This document shows positions 1-9,500 of a stretch of 64,000 bases of DNA, piece after piece. The translations under genes and the position numbers were made by a program. The notes under the pieces were generated by a model. It did no database searches and was not told where the DNA came from. It saw only the letters and a program-made list of their open reading frames with translations. The stretch is from Actinotalea subterranea (GTDB taxonomy: Bacteria > Actinomycetota > Actinomycetes > Actinomycetales > Cellulomonadaceae): the NCBI RefSeq assembly GCF_008364845.1, contig NZ_VTTP01000001.1, forward strand, positions 86,827 through 150,826. The letters run 5' to 3'. Positions within the stretch are counted from its first letter, which is position 1. Each line of letters opens with the position of its first letter.

Positions 1-87
1 GTGCCACCCGTGCCACCCGTGCCACCCGTGCCACCCGTGCCACCCGTGCCACCCGTGCCACCCGTGCCACCCGTGCCACCCGTGCCA
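1..87. repeat. 9-bp tandem repeat GTGCCACCC
   Basis: Nine exact copies of GTGCCACCC run from base 1 to 81, followed by a partial tenth copy to about 87. The array is cut by the window edge, so its true length is unknown. The unit is a multiple of three, so it could encode a three-residue repeat (Gly-Gly-Thr in one minus-strand frame, Val-Pro-Pro in one plus-strand frame) if it belongs to a neighbouring gene. No start, stop or flanking coding sequence in the window decides this. Confidence 0.9.
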
Positions 88-126
88 GGGCACGGTCCGA
101 CGCCGTAGCACCGCCCCGGGCTCGAC

Positions 127-163
127 TAGGGTGGGCGCGGACCCGAGGTCTCGCATGACCTCG
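127..163 (+). promoter_or_regulatory. Possible promoter -10 and 5' leader hairpin
   Basis: TAGGGT at 127-132 resembles an actinobacterial -10 box. It is followed by a 7-bp perfect hairpin, CGAGGTC (144-150) / GACCTCG (157-163), in the leader of the downstream lipoprotein gene. No good -35 is visible. I compared the leader with the cobalamin riboswitch core and found no convincing match. Confidence 0.3.
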
Positions 164-244
164 TCACCGGCCTGGCACTGGGCCGCGGTCCCTCGGTCGG
201 CAGCTGGACCGGCCCCCTCCACCCCCGCCCTCCCTGGAGACCCC

Positions 245-1321
245 GTGCCCGCGACCCCAGCCCCCGCACGCCCCCGCACGTCCGCCCCGGCAGGGCGCTC
301 GCCGCGCTCCCGCGCCCGCCTGGCGCCCCTGCTCGTCCTGCTGCTCGCCGCGTGCGCCGGCCCCGTCGAGGCAGCGGACGGTGGCACCGAGGGCCCGACG
401 CCGACGCCCACCGCGACGGCCGGCGGCGGAGCCGTCGGAGCGACGCAGTACCCCGTCACGATCGACAACTGCGGCTTCCCCGTGACGTTCGACGCAGCTC
501 CCGAGCGCGTCGTGACCATCAAGTCGAGCGCGACGGAGACCCTGCTCGCACTCGGGCTCGAGGACCGCCTCGTCGGGACGGCGTTCGCCGACGGGCCCCT
601 GCCGCAGGAGTACGCGTCGGCGGCCGACCTGCCCGTCCTCTCGGAGAAGGTGCCCGCCGCCGAGGTGGTCCTCGAGGCCGAGCCGGATCTCGTGTACGCC
701 GGGTGGGAGTCGAACCTGACCGCCGAGGGCGCGGGCGACCGCGCGACCCTTGACGGCCTCGGCGTCGGCACGTACGTGGCGCCGTCGGCCTGCAAGGACC
801 CGGCCTACCAGCCCGACCGCCTGACCTTCGACACCGTCTTCGACGAGATCACCCAGATCGCGACGGTGCTCGACGCGCAGCGCGCCGCCGCCGACCTCGT
901 CGCCGAGCAGCGCGCCGCGCTCGACGCCGTGACCCCCGACGAGCGAGGGCTCACGGCCCTGTGGTACTCGTCCGGCGACGACGTCCCCTACGTCGGTGCC
1001 GGGATCGGGGCGCCGCAGATGATCCTCGACGCGATCGGCCTGACCAACATCGCCGCCGGCGTGCAGGACACGTGGGCGTCCTTCAGCTGGGAGCAGGTCG
1101 CGCAGGACGACCCGGACGTGATCGTCCTCGTCGACGCGACCTGGAACAGCGCCGAGCAGAAGAAGGAGCGGCTCGCCGCGAGCCCGGCGACAGCGAACCT
1201 GACCGCGGTGCTCGAGGAGCGCTACCTCGTGGTGCCGTTCGCGGCGACCGAGGCGGGCGTGCGCAACGTCCCGGCCGCGGTGGACCTGTCCGAGCAGCTC
1301 GCGGCGCTCGACCTCCGTTGA
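245..1321 (+). CDS. Putative F420-0 ABC transporter, substrate-binding lipoprotein
   Basis: Extracytoplasmic binding protein of a BtuF/FepB-like ABC importer. The GTG start at 245 is chosen because TGGAGA lies just upstream and it yields a lipoprotein signal: a basic N-terminus, a hydrophobic stretch and the lipobox LLAAC. The mature part has the periplasmic-binding fold of iron-siderophore/cobalamin receptors, with a segment like PERVVTIKSSATETLLALG near the start. It heads a cassette with a permease and an ATPase and is followed by cofE and an F420-dependent enzyme. Actinobacterial three-gene cassettes of this kind (TIGR03868/03869/03873) have been proposed to import F420-0. Assignment is by family resemblance and context; a cobalamin or siderophore receptor is the alternative. 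Confidence 0.75.
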   Translation: MPATPAPARPRTSAPAGRSPRSRARLAPLLVLLLAACAGPVEAADGGTEGPTPTPTATAGGGAVGATQYPVTIDNCGFPVTFDAAPERVVTIKSSATETLLALGLEDRLVGTAFADGPLPQEYASAADLPVLSEKVPAAEVVLEAEPDLVYAGWESNLTAEGAGDRATLDGLGVGTYVAPSACKDPAYQPDRLTFDTVFDEITQIATVLDAQRAAADLVAEQRAALDAVTPDERGLTALWYSSGDDVPYVGAGIGAPQMILDAIGLTNIAAGVQDTWASFSWEQVAQDDPDVIVLVDATWNSAEQKKERLAASPATANLTAVLEERYLVVPFAATEAGVRNVPAAVDLSEQLAALDLR

Positions 1322-2412
1322 CGACGGCCCGCGCTCCCCTGCCCGCACCGGCGGGTGCGGCGGGTCGGCGCACCTCGGCGCGGCTCGCACCGGCCTGGGT
1401 CGCGCTGGCGTTCGCGGTGCTGCTCGCCTCGGCCACGTTCTCGGTCACCGTCGGGCCCGCGGGGATCGCACCCGGTGACGTGTGGCGCTCGGTGGGGTCC
1501 CACCTCGGTGCGCTCCTGTCGGGCACGCAGGCACAGGCGCCGCTGGGCCCGCTGCTGGACGGCATCGTGTGGGACCTGCGCCTGCCGCGGGTCCTGACGG
1601 CCGCCGCCGTGGGCGCGGGTCTCGCGGTTGCCGGCGCCGTGATGCAGAGCCTGACCCGCAACCCGCTGGCCGACCCGTACCTGCTGGGGCTGTCCTCTGG
1701 TGCCTCGCTCGGCGCGGTCGCGGTCCTCGTCCTGGGCGTGGGCGTGCTGCTTCCCGTGGCGGCGTTCGCGGGAGCGGTGCTGGCCCTCGCGGCGGCGCTC
1801 GGCCTCGCGGGCTCGCTGGGGACGATCACGCCCGCCCGCACCGTGCTCGCGGGCCTCGCCGTCGCGCAGCTCGCGTCCGCCGGGACCTCGTTCGTCATCT
1901 TCTGGTCCTCGACGGGTGACTCCTACCGCGAGATCCTCGCGTGGCTCATGGGCTCCCTCGCCGGGGCCGGGTGGGACGCGGTCGCGATCTCCGGCGGGGC
2001 CGTCCTCGTGCTGGGCACGCTGCTCACCGTGAGCGGCCGCACCCTCGACGCGTTCGCGTTCGGCGACACGGCGGCGTCCGCGCTCGGCATCGACGTGAGC
2101 CGGACCCGGTGGACGCTGCTCACCGTGGTCGCGCTGCTCACCGGTGCGCTCGTCGCGGTCAGCGGGTCGATCGGGTTCGTCGGCCTGATCCTGCCGCACG
2201 CGGTGCGGCTCCTCGTCGGTGCAGGGCACCGCCGGCTGCTGCCTATGTCCGCGCTCGTCGGCGCGACGTTCCTCATCTGGGCGGACACCGCGGCGCGCTC
2301 GCTCTTCGAGCCCCGCGAGCTCCCGGTCGGCATCGTGACGGCGTTCCTCGGCGCCCCGGTGTTCGCGCTCCTGCTGTGGCGCCGCAGGTCCGGAAGCCGG
2401 GACCTCGCATGA
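1318..2412 (+). CDS. Putative F420-0 ABC transporter, permease
   Basis: FecCD/BtuC-type membrane permease of about 364 residues, with many hydrophobic helices through its length, as expected for the roughly ten-helix BtuC fold. The TTG at 1318 is preferred because TTGA overlaps the upstream stop by 4 nt, implying translational coupling; the frame itself is open much further upstream. The segment MQSLTRNPLADPYLLGLSSG near residues 100-120 is typical of FecCD permeases. It should form the channel with the ATPase encoded immediately downstream. The substrate is inferred from cofE next door. Confidence 0.78.
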   Translation: MTTARAPLPAPAGAAGRRTSARLAPAWVALAFAVLLASATFSVTVGPAGIAPGDVWRSVGSHLGALLSGTQAQAPLGPLLDGIVWDLRLPRVLTAAAVGAGLAVAGAVMQSLTRNPLADPYLLGLSSGASLGAVAVLVLGVGVLLPVAAFAGAVLALAAALGLAGSLGTITPARTVLAGLAVAQLASAGTSFVIFWSSTGDSYREILAWLMGSLAGAGWDAVAISGGAVLVLGTLLTVSGRTLDAFAFGDTAASALGIDVSRTRWTLLTVVALLTGALVAVSGSIGFVGLILPHAVRLLVGAGHRRLLPMSALVGATFLIWADTAARSLFEPRELPVGIVTAFLGAPVFALLLWRRRSGSRDLA

Positions 2413-2422
2413 GGGGGATCCG

Positions 2423-3202
<780 letters not shown>

Positions 3203-3263
3203 CCGGCCACCCGCTCGCGCCAGCGCTCTCGAAGCCCGCCGCGCGGCCTGGCACGATGACGGC

Positions 3264-3845
3264 ATGGCACCCACGCTCTGGCTCACCGGCGACCCGGAGG
3301 CCGACGCACTGCTCGAGGCCGACCCGTTCGCGCTGCTGCTGGGCATGCTCCTGGACCAGCAGGTGGCGATGGAGACCGCGTTCGTGGGTCCCCACAAGAT
3401 CGCCCAGCGCATGGGGGGCCGGCTCGACCCGGCGCTCGTCGCCGACGCCGATCCGGAGGAGTTCGCCGCCCTGTGCGCGACGCCGCCCGCCGTGCACCGC
3501 TACCCCGGCTCGATGGCGGGCCGCATCCAGGCGGTCGCACGGGTCGTCGTCGACGACTACGCCGGTGACGTCGCACGCCTGTGGTCGGACGGGGACCCGG
3601 ACGCGCGTGAGGTGCTCCGCAGGCTCAAGGCCCTGCCCGGGTTCGGCGACCAGAAGGCTCGGATCTTCCTCGCGCTGCTCGGCAAGCAGCGCGGGGTGAC
3701 CCCCGACGGGTGGCGCGAGGTGGCGGGCGCCTACGGGGACGAGGGCGCGCGACGATCCATCGCGGACGTGACCGACGAGGCGAGTCTGCACCAGGTGCGT
3801 GAGACGAAGAAGGCGGCGAAGGCGGCCGCCAAGGCGATGCGCTGA
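3264..3845 (+). CDS. HhH-GPD family base-excision repair protein
   Basis: A 193-residue protein of the uncharacterised actinobacterial HhH-GPD family (TIGR03252-like), related to endonuclease III and AlkA DNA glycosylases. Recognisable are LLLGMLLDQQVAMETAF in the N-terminal helical part and LPGFGDQKARIFLALLGKQ, the helix-hairpin-helix region followed by a family-typical Lys-rich segment. The C-terminus is rich in Lys and Ala. The presumed role is recognition or excision of damaged bases; the substrate is unknown. The gene is probably leaderless: CACGAT at 3252-3257 ends 6 nt before the ATG and no Shine-Dalgarno is seen. Confidence 0.8.
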   Translation: MAPTLWLTGDPEADALLEADPFALLLGMLLDQQVAMETAFVGPHKIAQRMGGRLDPALVADADPEEFAALCATPPAVHRYPGSMAGRIQAVARVVVDDYAGDVARLWSDGDPDAREVLRRLKALPGFGDQKARIFLALLGKQRGVTPDGWREVAGAYGDEGARRSIADVTDEASLHQVRETKKAAKAAAKAMR

Positions 3846-3864
3846 CGGGCCCGGCCGGGCGCGC

Positions 3865-4662
3865 TCACCCGCCGGGTGCGGCCGGACCCTCCCCGAGTGC
3901 GTCTGCGCGACCGCGCGCGTAGGCCTCGGCGCTGCCCTCGCGGAACATGTCCTCGGACGCGGGCCTGACGAGGGCGCGCGCGCCGGGCCCGTCGTCGTCA
4001 GGGGCCAGGACGTACCGGCCGAGGCCGCGCACCACGGCGACGGGCCGGCCCGCGGTCTTGCCGGTGACGAGCTCGGCGGTCGAGGCGATCTCGTCGGCGA
4101 CCGCGGTGACGGTCACGTCCAGCCGGCGCCCGTGCGCGTCGGTCGAGCCCCGCAGGTCCTCGAGCACCCGCAGCCCCGCGGCGCCGATCGCGATGTCCGT
4201 CAGGCCCTGGCGCCAGGCACGCCCGGCCGTGTCGGTGACGACGACCCCGAGGCGGACGCCGAGGCGCGCGACGAGCGCCGCCCGGAGCTCACGCGCCGAC
4301 GCGTCCGGGTCCCGGGGCAGCAGCAGGACGGTCCCCAGCGGCGTGTTGCTCGCGTCGACACCCGCCGCGGCCATGACGAGGCCGAGCCGGTTCTCGACGA
4401 TGCGCAGCGTCCCGGCGGCATGCGTGCGCGTGGCGACGACCCGCACGGTCTCGTCCGTGATCGCCTGCTCACGGTCGTCCGCACGGACGATGCGCCCCTC
4501 GGCCTTGGACACGACCTTGCTCGTCACGACGACGACGTCGCCGTCGGCAAGGCCCTCCCCGACGAGCGCGTCGCCCACGAGGCGCGCCAGGTCGTCTCCC
4601 GGCCGGACCTCGCCGATGCCGTCCGGGGCCCACGCCTCGAGGCGCTCGCCGCCCCGCGTCAC
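3865..4662 (-). CDS. cofE: Coenzyme F420-0:L-glutamate ligase
   Basis: Adds glutamates to F420-0 to make the polyglutamylated cofactor, using GTP. Visible CofE/FbiB N-domain motifs are [18 protein letters not shown], a following [19 protein letters not shown] segment and [20 protein letters not shown]. At about 265 residues it is the stand-alone CofE type, lacking the C-terminal nitroreductase-like domain of mycobacterial FbiB. The GTG at 4662 is preferred over longer versions because GTGA overlaps the stop of the upstream oxidoreductase gene, indicating an operon. No cofC, cofD, cofG or cofH is present in the window, which fits salvage of imported F420-0. Confidence 0.9.
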   Translation of the reverse strand: MTRGGERLEAWAPDGIGEVRPGDDLARLVGDALVGEGLADGDVVVVTSKVVSKAEGRIVRADDREQAITDETVRVVATRTHAAGTLRIVENRLGLVMAAAGVDASNTPLGTVLLLPRDPDASARELRAALVARLGVRLGVVVTDTAGRAWRQGLTDIAIGAAGLRVLEDLRGSTDAHGRRLDVTVTAVADEIASTAELVTGKTAGRPVAVVRGLGRYVLAPDDDGPGARALVRPASEDMFREGSAEAYARGRADALGEGPAAPGG

Positions 4663-5669
4663 CGCGACAGGTGCGGCAGGACGTCCCGGCCGAAGACCTC
4701 GATCCACTCGCGCTGGTTGCGGCCGACGTTGTGCAGGTAGATGCGGTCAAAGCCGAGGTCGACGTACTTCTGCAGCTCGGCGCGGTGCACGTCCGGGTCG
4801 GCGGAGACGACCATGCGGCCGGCGAAGTCCTCGGGGCGCACGAGCTTGGCCATCTGCTCGAAGTCGTGCGGGGAGCGGATGTCGCCCTTGGGGAACTTCA
4901 TGCCGCCGTTGGGCCACTGGTCGAGCGCGTTGGCCATCGCCTGCTCGTCTGTCTCCGCCCAGGACAGGTGCACCTGGAGGAGGCGGGGCATCGTGGAGGG
5001 GTCCTTGCCTGCGTCGCGCGCACCCTCGTCGAACTTGCCGAAGAGCCCCGCGATCTTCTCGAGCGGTGCCCCCACGGTGATGAGGCCGTCCGCGTGCCGG
5101 CCGGCGCGCTTGGCCGTGACCGGGCCAGCGGTCGCGACCAGGATCTCGGGCGCCACCTCCGGCATGGTCCACAGGCGCGTGGACTCCATCTTGTAGAACG
5201 GCCCGGAGTGCTTGACGTCCTTGCCTGCGGCCGAGGCCGTGAAGAGCTTGGTGATGATGTCGATCGCCTCGAACATGCGGTTGATCCGCTCGGGCGCCTC
5301 GGGCCAGTACGTGCCCAGGACGTGCTCGTTGAGCGCCTCCCCCGAGCCGAGGCCGAGCCAGTGCCGCCCGGGGTACATCGCCGCGAGGGTCGCCGACGCC
5401 TGGGCGACCATCGCGGGGTGCCAGCGGAACGTCGGTGCGGTCACACCTGGTCCCAGGTCGCCGCGCGTGCGCTCGCCCAGGGCGGTCAGGACGTTCCACA
5501 CGAACGAGGCCTCGCCCTGCGCCGGGACCCACGGCTGGAAGTGGTCGGCGGCCATGACGCCCGAGAACCCGTGCTGCTCGGCGAGCACCGCGAGGTCCAG
5601 CACCTCACCCGGAGGGAACTGCTCCAGCGCCGCCGCGTACCCGACCGTCAGACCTGCCACACCCGCCAC
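4659..5669 (-). CDS. F420-dependent oxidoreductase, glucose-6-phosphate dehydrogenase family
   Basis: Luciferase-like (LLM) F420 enzyme of 336 residues, the same length as mycobacterial Fgd1. The F420-contacting motifs DHFQPW (near residue 43) and GEALNE (near residue 108) are both intact. By my alignment from memory, Fgd1 phosphate-binding Lys259 and Arg283 are conserved, while the Lys198 position (TSGK in Fgd1) reads TVGA here. It may therefore be the paralogous G6PDH-family group (TIGR03557) rather than true Fgd. It is first gene of an operon with cofE. The GTG start is not well fixed; a second GTG three codons downstream is possible. Confidence 0.85.
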   Translation of the reverse strand: MAGVAGLTVGYAAALEQFPPGEVLDLAVLAEQHGFSGVMAADHFQPWVPAQGEASFVWNVLTALGERTRGDLGPGVTAPTFRWHPAMVAQASATLAAMYPGRHWLGLGSGEALNEHVLGTYWPEAPERINRMFEAIDIITKLFTASAAGKDVKHSGPFYKMESTRLWTMPEVAPEILVATAGPVTAKRAGRHADGLITVGAPLEKIAGLFGKFDEGARDAGKDPSTMPRLLQVHLSWAETDEQAMANALDQWPNGGMKFPKGDIRSPHDFEQMAKLVRPEDFAGRMVVSADPDVHRAELQKYVDLGFDRIYLHNVGRNQREWIEVFGRDVLPHLSR

Positions 5670-5764
5670 CTCGCACCCGTCGTCCTACGGCGGCACGTCG
5701 CGTCCGCCGGCCTCCGACACTACCGACCCCGTGTGACGCCCACGTGTCGGGGCCGCCGCCCCCG

Positions 5765-5788
5765 CGGCACGTCCCGTGGGACGTACCG
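5765..5788. promoter_or_regulatory. Dyad in the promoter region of the F420 oxidoreductase-cofE operon
   Basis: ACGTCCC-GT-GGGACGT at 5769-5784 is a dyad with perfect 7-bp arms, extended imperfectly by CGG/CCG on the outside. It lies about 100 bp upstream of the oxidoreductase start, a plausible operator position. No regulator is encoded nearby. Confidence 0.35.
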
Positions 5789-5812
5789 GCGGGTGCGACG
5801 GCCCCCCGTTCG

Positions 5813-5835
5813 CCCGGGCGCCCTCCGCGCCCGGG
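5813..5835 (-). terminator. Hairpin terminator after the ABC permease
   Basis: Perfect 9-bp stem CCCGGGCGC / GCGCCCGGG with a 5-nt loop, starting 6 nt past the stop of the minus-strand permease. No T-run, as is usual in high-GC actinobacteria. Confidence 0.6.
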
Positions 5836-5840
5836 AGCCC

Positions 5841-8417
5841 TCACTCGTAGGAGACGGCCTCCAGCACCGGCAGGCGCGCGGCGCGCACGGCCGGCCAGAC
5901 GGCGGCGAGCATCCCGACGACGACCGCGAGCGCGAGCATCCACCCGAGGCTCGCCCACGGGATGACGAGCGCGGTGAGGCCCTCGTCCGCGTACACCGCC
6001 GGCAGGGCCGACGCCAGGCCGACGCCCACGAGGACACCCGTGACGGTCCCGAACACCGCCGTGAGCACGGACTCGATCGTGACGGTCCCCGCGAGCTGGA
6101 GCCGGCCGAGCCCCACGGCACGCAGGAGCCCGATCTCCCGCGTCCGCTCGATGACGGACAGCGCGAGCGTGTTGACGATGCCGAGCACCGCGATGACGAT
6201 CGACAGCCCGAGCAGCGCGTAGAGGATGGTCAGGACCTGGTCGACCTGGTCGGCGAGCGTCGAGGCGAACGCCTCCTGGTCCATGACGGACAGGATCACG
6301 TACGGCTTGACGGTCTCGGTGAGGTCGGCCTGCAGGTCCGCGACCGCGACGCCGTCGGCCGCCTCGATGATCACCGTGTCGACCGTGCTCGCGGTGGCCG
6401 GGACCACGCGCTCGTACACGTCCATCGGCAGGATCACGGGCGAGCCGAGCGCGCGCGTGTCGATGATCGCCCCGATCGGCACCGTCACGGACGCGCCGTC
6501 CAGCGAGACGGTGAGCTCGTCACCCACCTGCCAGTCGCGGTTCTCGGCGTCGGCGCGCTTGACTGCCGCCTCCCCCGAGTCGAGCGACGCGAGGTCGCCG
6601 TCGACGACCGTGACGTTGAGCGCCCGGTCGAACGCGACCGTCTCGACGCCGATCACGTAGTCCGACGCCGGCTCCTCGCCCTCGGCGGCGATGCGCACGG
6701 AGGCGAACGCGATGGCGTCGGCCGAACCCACGCCGTCGACGTCGGCCATCGTGTCGATCGCCTCCTGCGGGATCGCGTACGTCGCCGACTGGACGATGAG
6801 GTCGCCCGTGAACTCGTCCTCCACGATCGTTGCCGTCGAGGCCTGCGTCGACGCCGCCAGGACCGACGCCGCGCCCACGAGTGCCATGCCGATCATCAGT
6901 GCACCCGCCGTGCTCGCGGTGCGACGCGGGTTCCGCGTCACGTTGCCCCTGGCCAGCGTGCCGATGGGCTTGAGCCCGGCGACGAAGGGCGCCGCCATGA
7001 TCCTCAGCGTCGTCCGGGCGATGACCGGCGCGATCGCCAGCATGCCGATGACGACGGCACCCGCACCGACACCCAGCATCACGCCGGCGTTGTCCGCCAC
7101 CCAGGTGATGGAGTCGGGCGCGAGCGCAGTGAACGCCACGGTGGCGCCGCCCAGGACGAGCAGGAGCAGTCCGACGACGGCGCGCGTGCGCAGGGAGTGC
7201 TCGACGTCCGCGACGTCGTCCCGCATGGCCTCGACGGGGGGCACGAGGGCCGCGCGCCGCGCCGGGAGGGCCGCAGCCACGACGGAGACGACCGTGCCGA
7301 TGAGCACCGAGACCACGACGGTGAACCCGTCGAGCGGGATGCTGCCCGTCAGGTCCATGCCCATCTGCTCGAACACCACGCGCAGCAGCGACACGAGCCC
7401 GAGCCCGCCCGCGACACCCGCGAGGGAGCCGAGCACGCCGACGACGGCCGCCTGGATGAGCACCGAGGCGAACACCTGCGTGGGCGACGCCCCGACGGCC
7501 CGCAGGAGCGCGAGCTCACGCATGCGCTGACGCACCGACATCGTGAACGTGTTCGCGATGATGAACGCGCCGACGAACAGCGAGATCGCGGCGAACACCA
7601 GGAGGAACGTCTCGACGAACCCGAGGGCCTCCTCGATCGAGGCGCTCGCCTCCTCACGCATGAGGTCGCCCGTGAGGACCTCGGCGTCGTCGGCGGCCGC
7701 GACGGACTCGATCGCGTCCACGAGCTCGGCCTGGTCGACCCCGTCCTCGGCGTAGACGGCGATCGTCGCCGTCTTGCCGTCCGGGGCGAACACCTCGAGC
7801 GCGGTCTGCTCGTCGAACGTCGTGATGGTCGCGCCGGCGAGCGGACCGCTGCCGGAGATCTCGCCGACGACCTCGACCGGCACGAGCGCCCCACCGACGA
7901 TGACCGTGGTGCTGTCGCCGATCGCGAGGCCCGCGGACTCCATGGTCACGGTCTCGAGCGCGACCTCGCCCGCGGTGGCGGGTGCGCGCCCGTCGGACAG
8001 GACCATCGTCGGGTCGTCCGGGTCGTAGGCCATCCCGAAGCTGGGCGCCTGCGTGTTGATGACGGCTGTGCCGTCCGCACCGACGAGCACGACCTGCCCG
8101 GCGATGTCCGGCACCACGGTGGCGACGCCGTCGACGGCCTCGAGCTCCTCGACGAGGGTCAGCGGGATCCGCTCGCGCGCCCCGCCCACGTCACCACCCT
8201 CGGCGACGGACGGGCCTTCGGCGCCGTCCTCGAGGGCGCCGCGCGCGTACGCGTCACCGAGCATCGTGGTCTCCACGATGCTGTTGAACGTCGAGGACAG
8301 CATGGTCCGCAAGGAGAAGGTGCCCGCGACGAAGGCCACCCCGAGGGCGACGGCGAGCACGGAGAGGAGGAACCGGACCAGGTGGGCCCGGATCCCCCGG
8401 AGGGCGACGCGTCCCAT
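5841..8417 (-). CDS. ABC transporter permease, two FtsX domains (MacB/LolC-like)
   Basis: Membrane permease of 858 residues. After an N-terminal helix (about residues 13-33) comes a MacB-type extracytoplasmic domain, an FtsX three-helix block around residues 270-400, a second extracytoplasmic domain and a final FtsX block at the C-terminus. The repeated motif ELALLRAVGAS / EIGLLRAVGLG marks each FtsX domain. This class moves lipoproteins, lipids or antimicrobials, or acts mechanically on the envelope; the substrate is not deducible. The ATG at 8417 overlaps the ATPase stop as TGATG; the longer open frame upstream lies inside the ATPase gene. Confidence 0.88.
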   Translation of the reverse strand: MGRVALRGIRAHLVRFLLSVLAVALGVAFVAGTFSLRTMLSSTFNSIVETTMLGDAYARGALEDGAEGPSVAEGGDVGGARERIPLTLVEELEAVDGVATVVPDIAGQVVLVGADGTAVINTQAPSFGMAYDPDDPTMVLSDGRAPATAGEVALETVTMESAGLAIGDSTTVIVGGALVPVEVVGEISGSGPLAGATITTFDEQTALEVFAPDGKTATIAVYAEDGVDQAELVDAIESVAAADDAEVLTGDLMREEASASIEEALGFVETFLLVFAAISLFVGAFIIANTFTMSVRQRMRELALLRAVGASPTQVFASVLIQAAVVGVLGSLAGVAGGLGLVSLLRVVFEQMGMDLTGSIPLDGFTVVVSVLIGTVVSVVAAALPARRAALVPPVEAMRDDVADVEHSLRTRAVVGLLLLVLGGATVAFTALAPDSITWVADNAGVMLGVGAGAVVIGMLAIAPVIARTTLRIMAAPFVAGLKPIGTLARGNVTRNPRRTASTAGALMIGMALVGAASVLAASTQASTATIVEDEFTGDLIVQSATYAIPQEAIDTMADVDGVGSADAIAFASVRIAAEGEEPASDYVIGVETVAFDRALNVTVVDGDLASLDSGEAAVKRADAENRDWQVGDELTVSLDGASVTVPIGAIIDTRALGSPVILPMDVYERVVPATASTVDTVIIEAADGVAVADLQADLTETVKPYVILSVMDQEAFASTLADQVDQVLTILYALLGLSIVIAVLGIVNTLALSVIERTREIGLLRAVGLGRLQLAGTVTIESVLTAVFGTVTGVLVGVGLASALPAVYADEGLTALVIPWASLGWMLALAVVVGMLAAVWPAVRAARLPVLEAVSYE

Positions 8418-9214
8418 CAGGCGCGCACCTGCGCAGCGTGCTGGCCGGCCGGGCGGCCCGCGGGCGAGTACGCGCGCAGGGCCTCGAGGACCGTCTCGGG
8501 CGTGGGCGCCTCGAGCTCGCCGACGAGGCGCCCGTCCGCAAGGAACAGCACCCGGTGCGCGTAGGACGCGGCCGTCGGGTCGTGCGTGACCATGACGACG
8601 GACTGCGCCAGGTCGTCCACCGAGCGGCGCAGGAACCCGAGGACCTCGCCCGACGAGCGCGAGTCGAGGTTGCCGGTCGGCTCGTCCGCGAACACCACGG
8701 CCGGGCGCGAGACGAGCGCACGCGCACATGCGACGCGCTGCTGCTGGCCGCCCGAGAGCTCGTTGGGCCGGTGGTCGAGCCGGTCGCGCAGGCCCACGGC
8801 GTCGACCACCAGGTCGAACCACTCGCGGTCCACCGACGCGCGGGCGATGTCGAGCGGGAGGGTGATGTTCTCCTCGGCGGTGAGCGTCGGGATGAGGTTG
8901 AACGCCTGGAAGACGAAGCCCAGGCGCGTGCGGCGCAGCTTCGTCAGCGCGCGCTGGTTCATCCGTCCGACGTCCTCACCGCCCACGAGGACGGTGCCCG
9001 AGGTGGGCGTGTCGAGGCCGGCCATGCAGTGCATGAGGGTCGACTTGCCGGACCCGGAGGGGCCCATGATCGCGGTGAGCTCGCCGCGGGCGAAGTCGAC
9101 GTCGACACCGTCCAGGGCGCGCACAGCTGTCTCGCCCTTCCCGTAGACCTTCACGAGGCCCCGGGCCGAGGCGATGTGCCCCGCTCCGGTGAGGTCTGCT
9201 GCCAGTGCACGCAT
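8417..9214 (-). CDS. ABC transporter ATP-binding protein (MacB/LolD type)
   Basis: ATPase of 265 residues partnered with the FtsX permease. It has Walker [10 protein letters not shown], the Q-loop in GFVFQAFNL, signature LSGGQQQR, Walker B VVFADEPTGNLDS and switch MVTHDPT. The FADEPTGNLD form of Walker B is characteristic of the LolD/MacB/FtsE group. An AGGAG Shine-Dalgarno sits about 11 nt before the ATG. The two genes form one operon. Confidence 0.9.
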   Translation of the reverse strand: MRALAADLTGAGHIASARGLVKVYGKGETAVRALDGVDVDFARGELTAIMGPSGSGKSTLMHCMAGLDTPTSGTVLVGGEDVGRMNQRALTKLRRTRLGFVFQAFNLIPTLTAEENITLPLDIARASVDREWFDLVVDAVGLRDRLDHRPNELSGGQQQRVACARALVSRPAVVFADEPTGNLDSRSSGEVLGFLRRSVDDLAQSVVMVTHDPTAASYAHRVLFLADGRLVGELEAPTPETVLEALRAYSPAGRPAGQHAAQVRA

Positions 9215-9500
9215 CGGTCGTTCGCTCCTGTCGTCATGTGGTTACAGCAGAGGATCTCGGACGGCGGGCGGCCCAGGGATCGGGGACACCCCTCACCGAC
9301 CCCTGAGATCGTGGGACGACCACCCTGAGCGCCGGGACCCCGGACCCTGGTCCCAGGTCAGGGCCATGATCAGACGACGTCACGACCGCGTCGCGCGTCC
9401 AGGACCAGCATGGACCCGCGTGCCGCCTGCCACGAGGTGCGGATGCGCCCACGCCCGCGCAGCCCTGCTGCTGTCCACGACGTCGAAAGGCAGCGGCAGT
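9215..9500. other. Intergenic region, no gene recognised
   Basis: 286 bases upstream of the ABC ATPase and downstream of the lipoprotein gene. It should hold the promoter of the ABC pair on the minus strand and contains a 6-bp stem GGGACC (9334-9339) / GGTCCC (9349-9354). The short ORFs here look like chance frames. Confidence 0.5.

Noticed and set aside
1-87. CRISPR array
   Set aside because: Units are 9 bp and contiguous, with no spacers and no cas genes nearby.
88-244. Cobalamin riboswitch before the BtuCDF-like importer
   Set aside because: Loose resemblance of short segments only; the conserved core and B12 box are not present.
3218-3228. Third copy of the cysteine attenuator arm (GCCAGCGCT)
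   Set aside because: No Cys-codon ORF, no matching 5' arm, and the downstream gene is a leaderless repair gene; likely chance.
9234-9452. 72-codon minus-strand ORF upstream of the ABC ATPase
   Set aside because: Arg/Pro-rich with no Shine-Dalgarno, and it overlaps the expected promoter.
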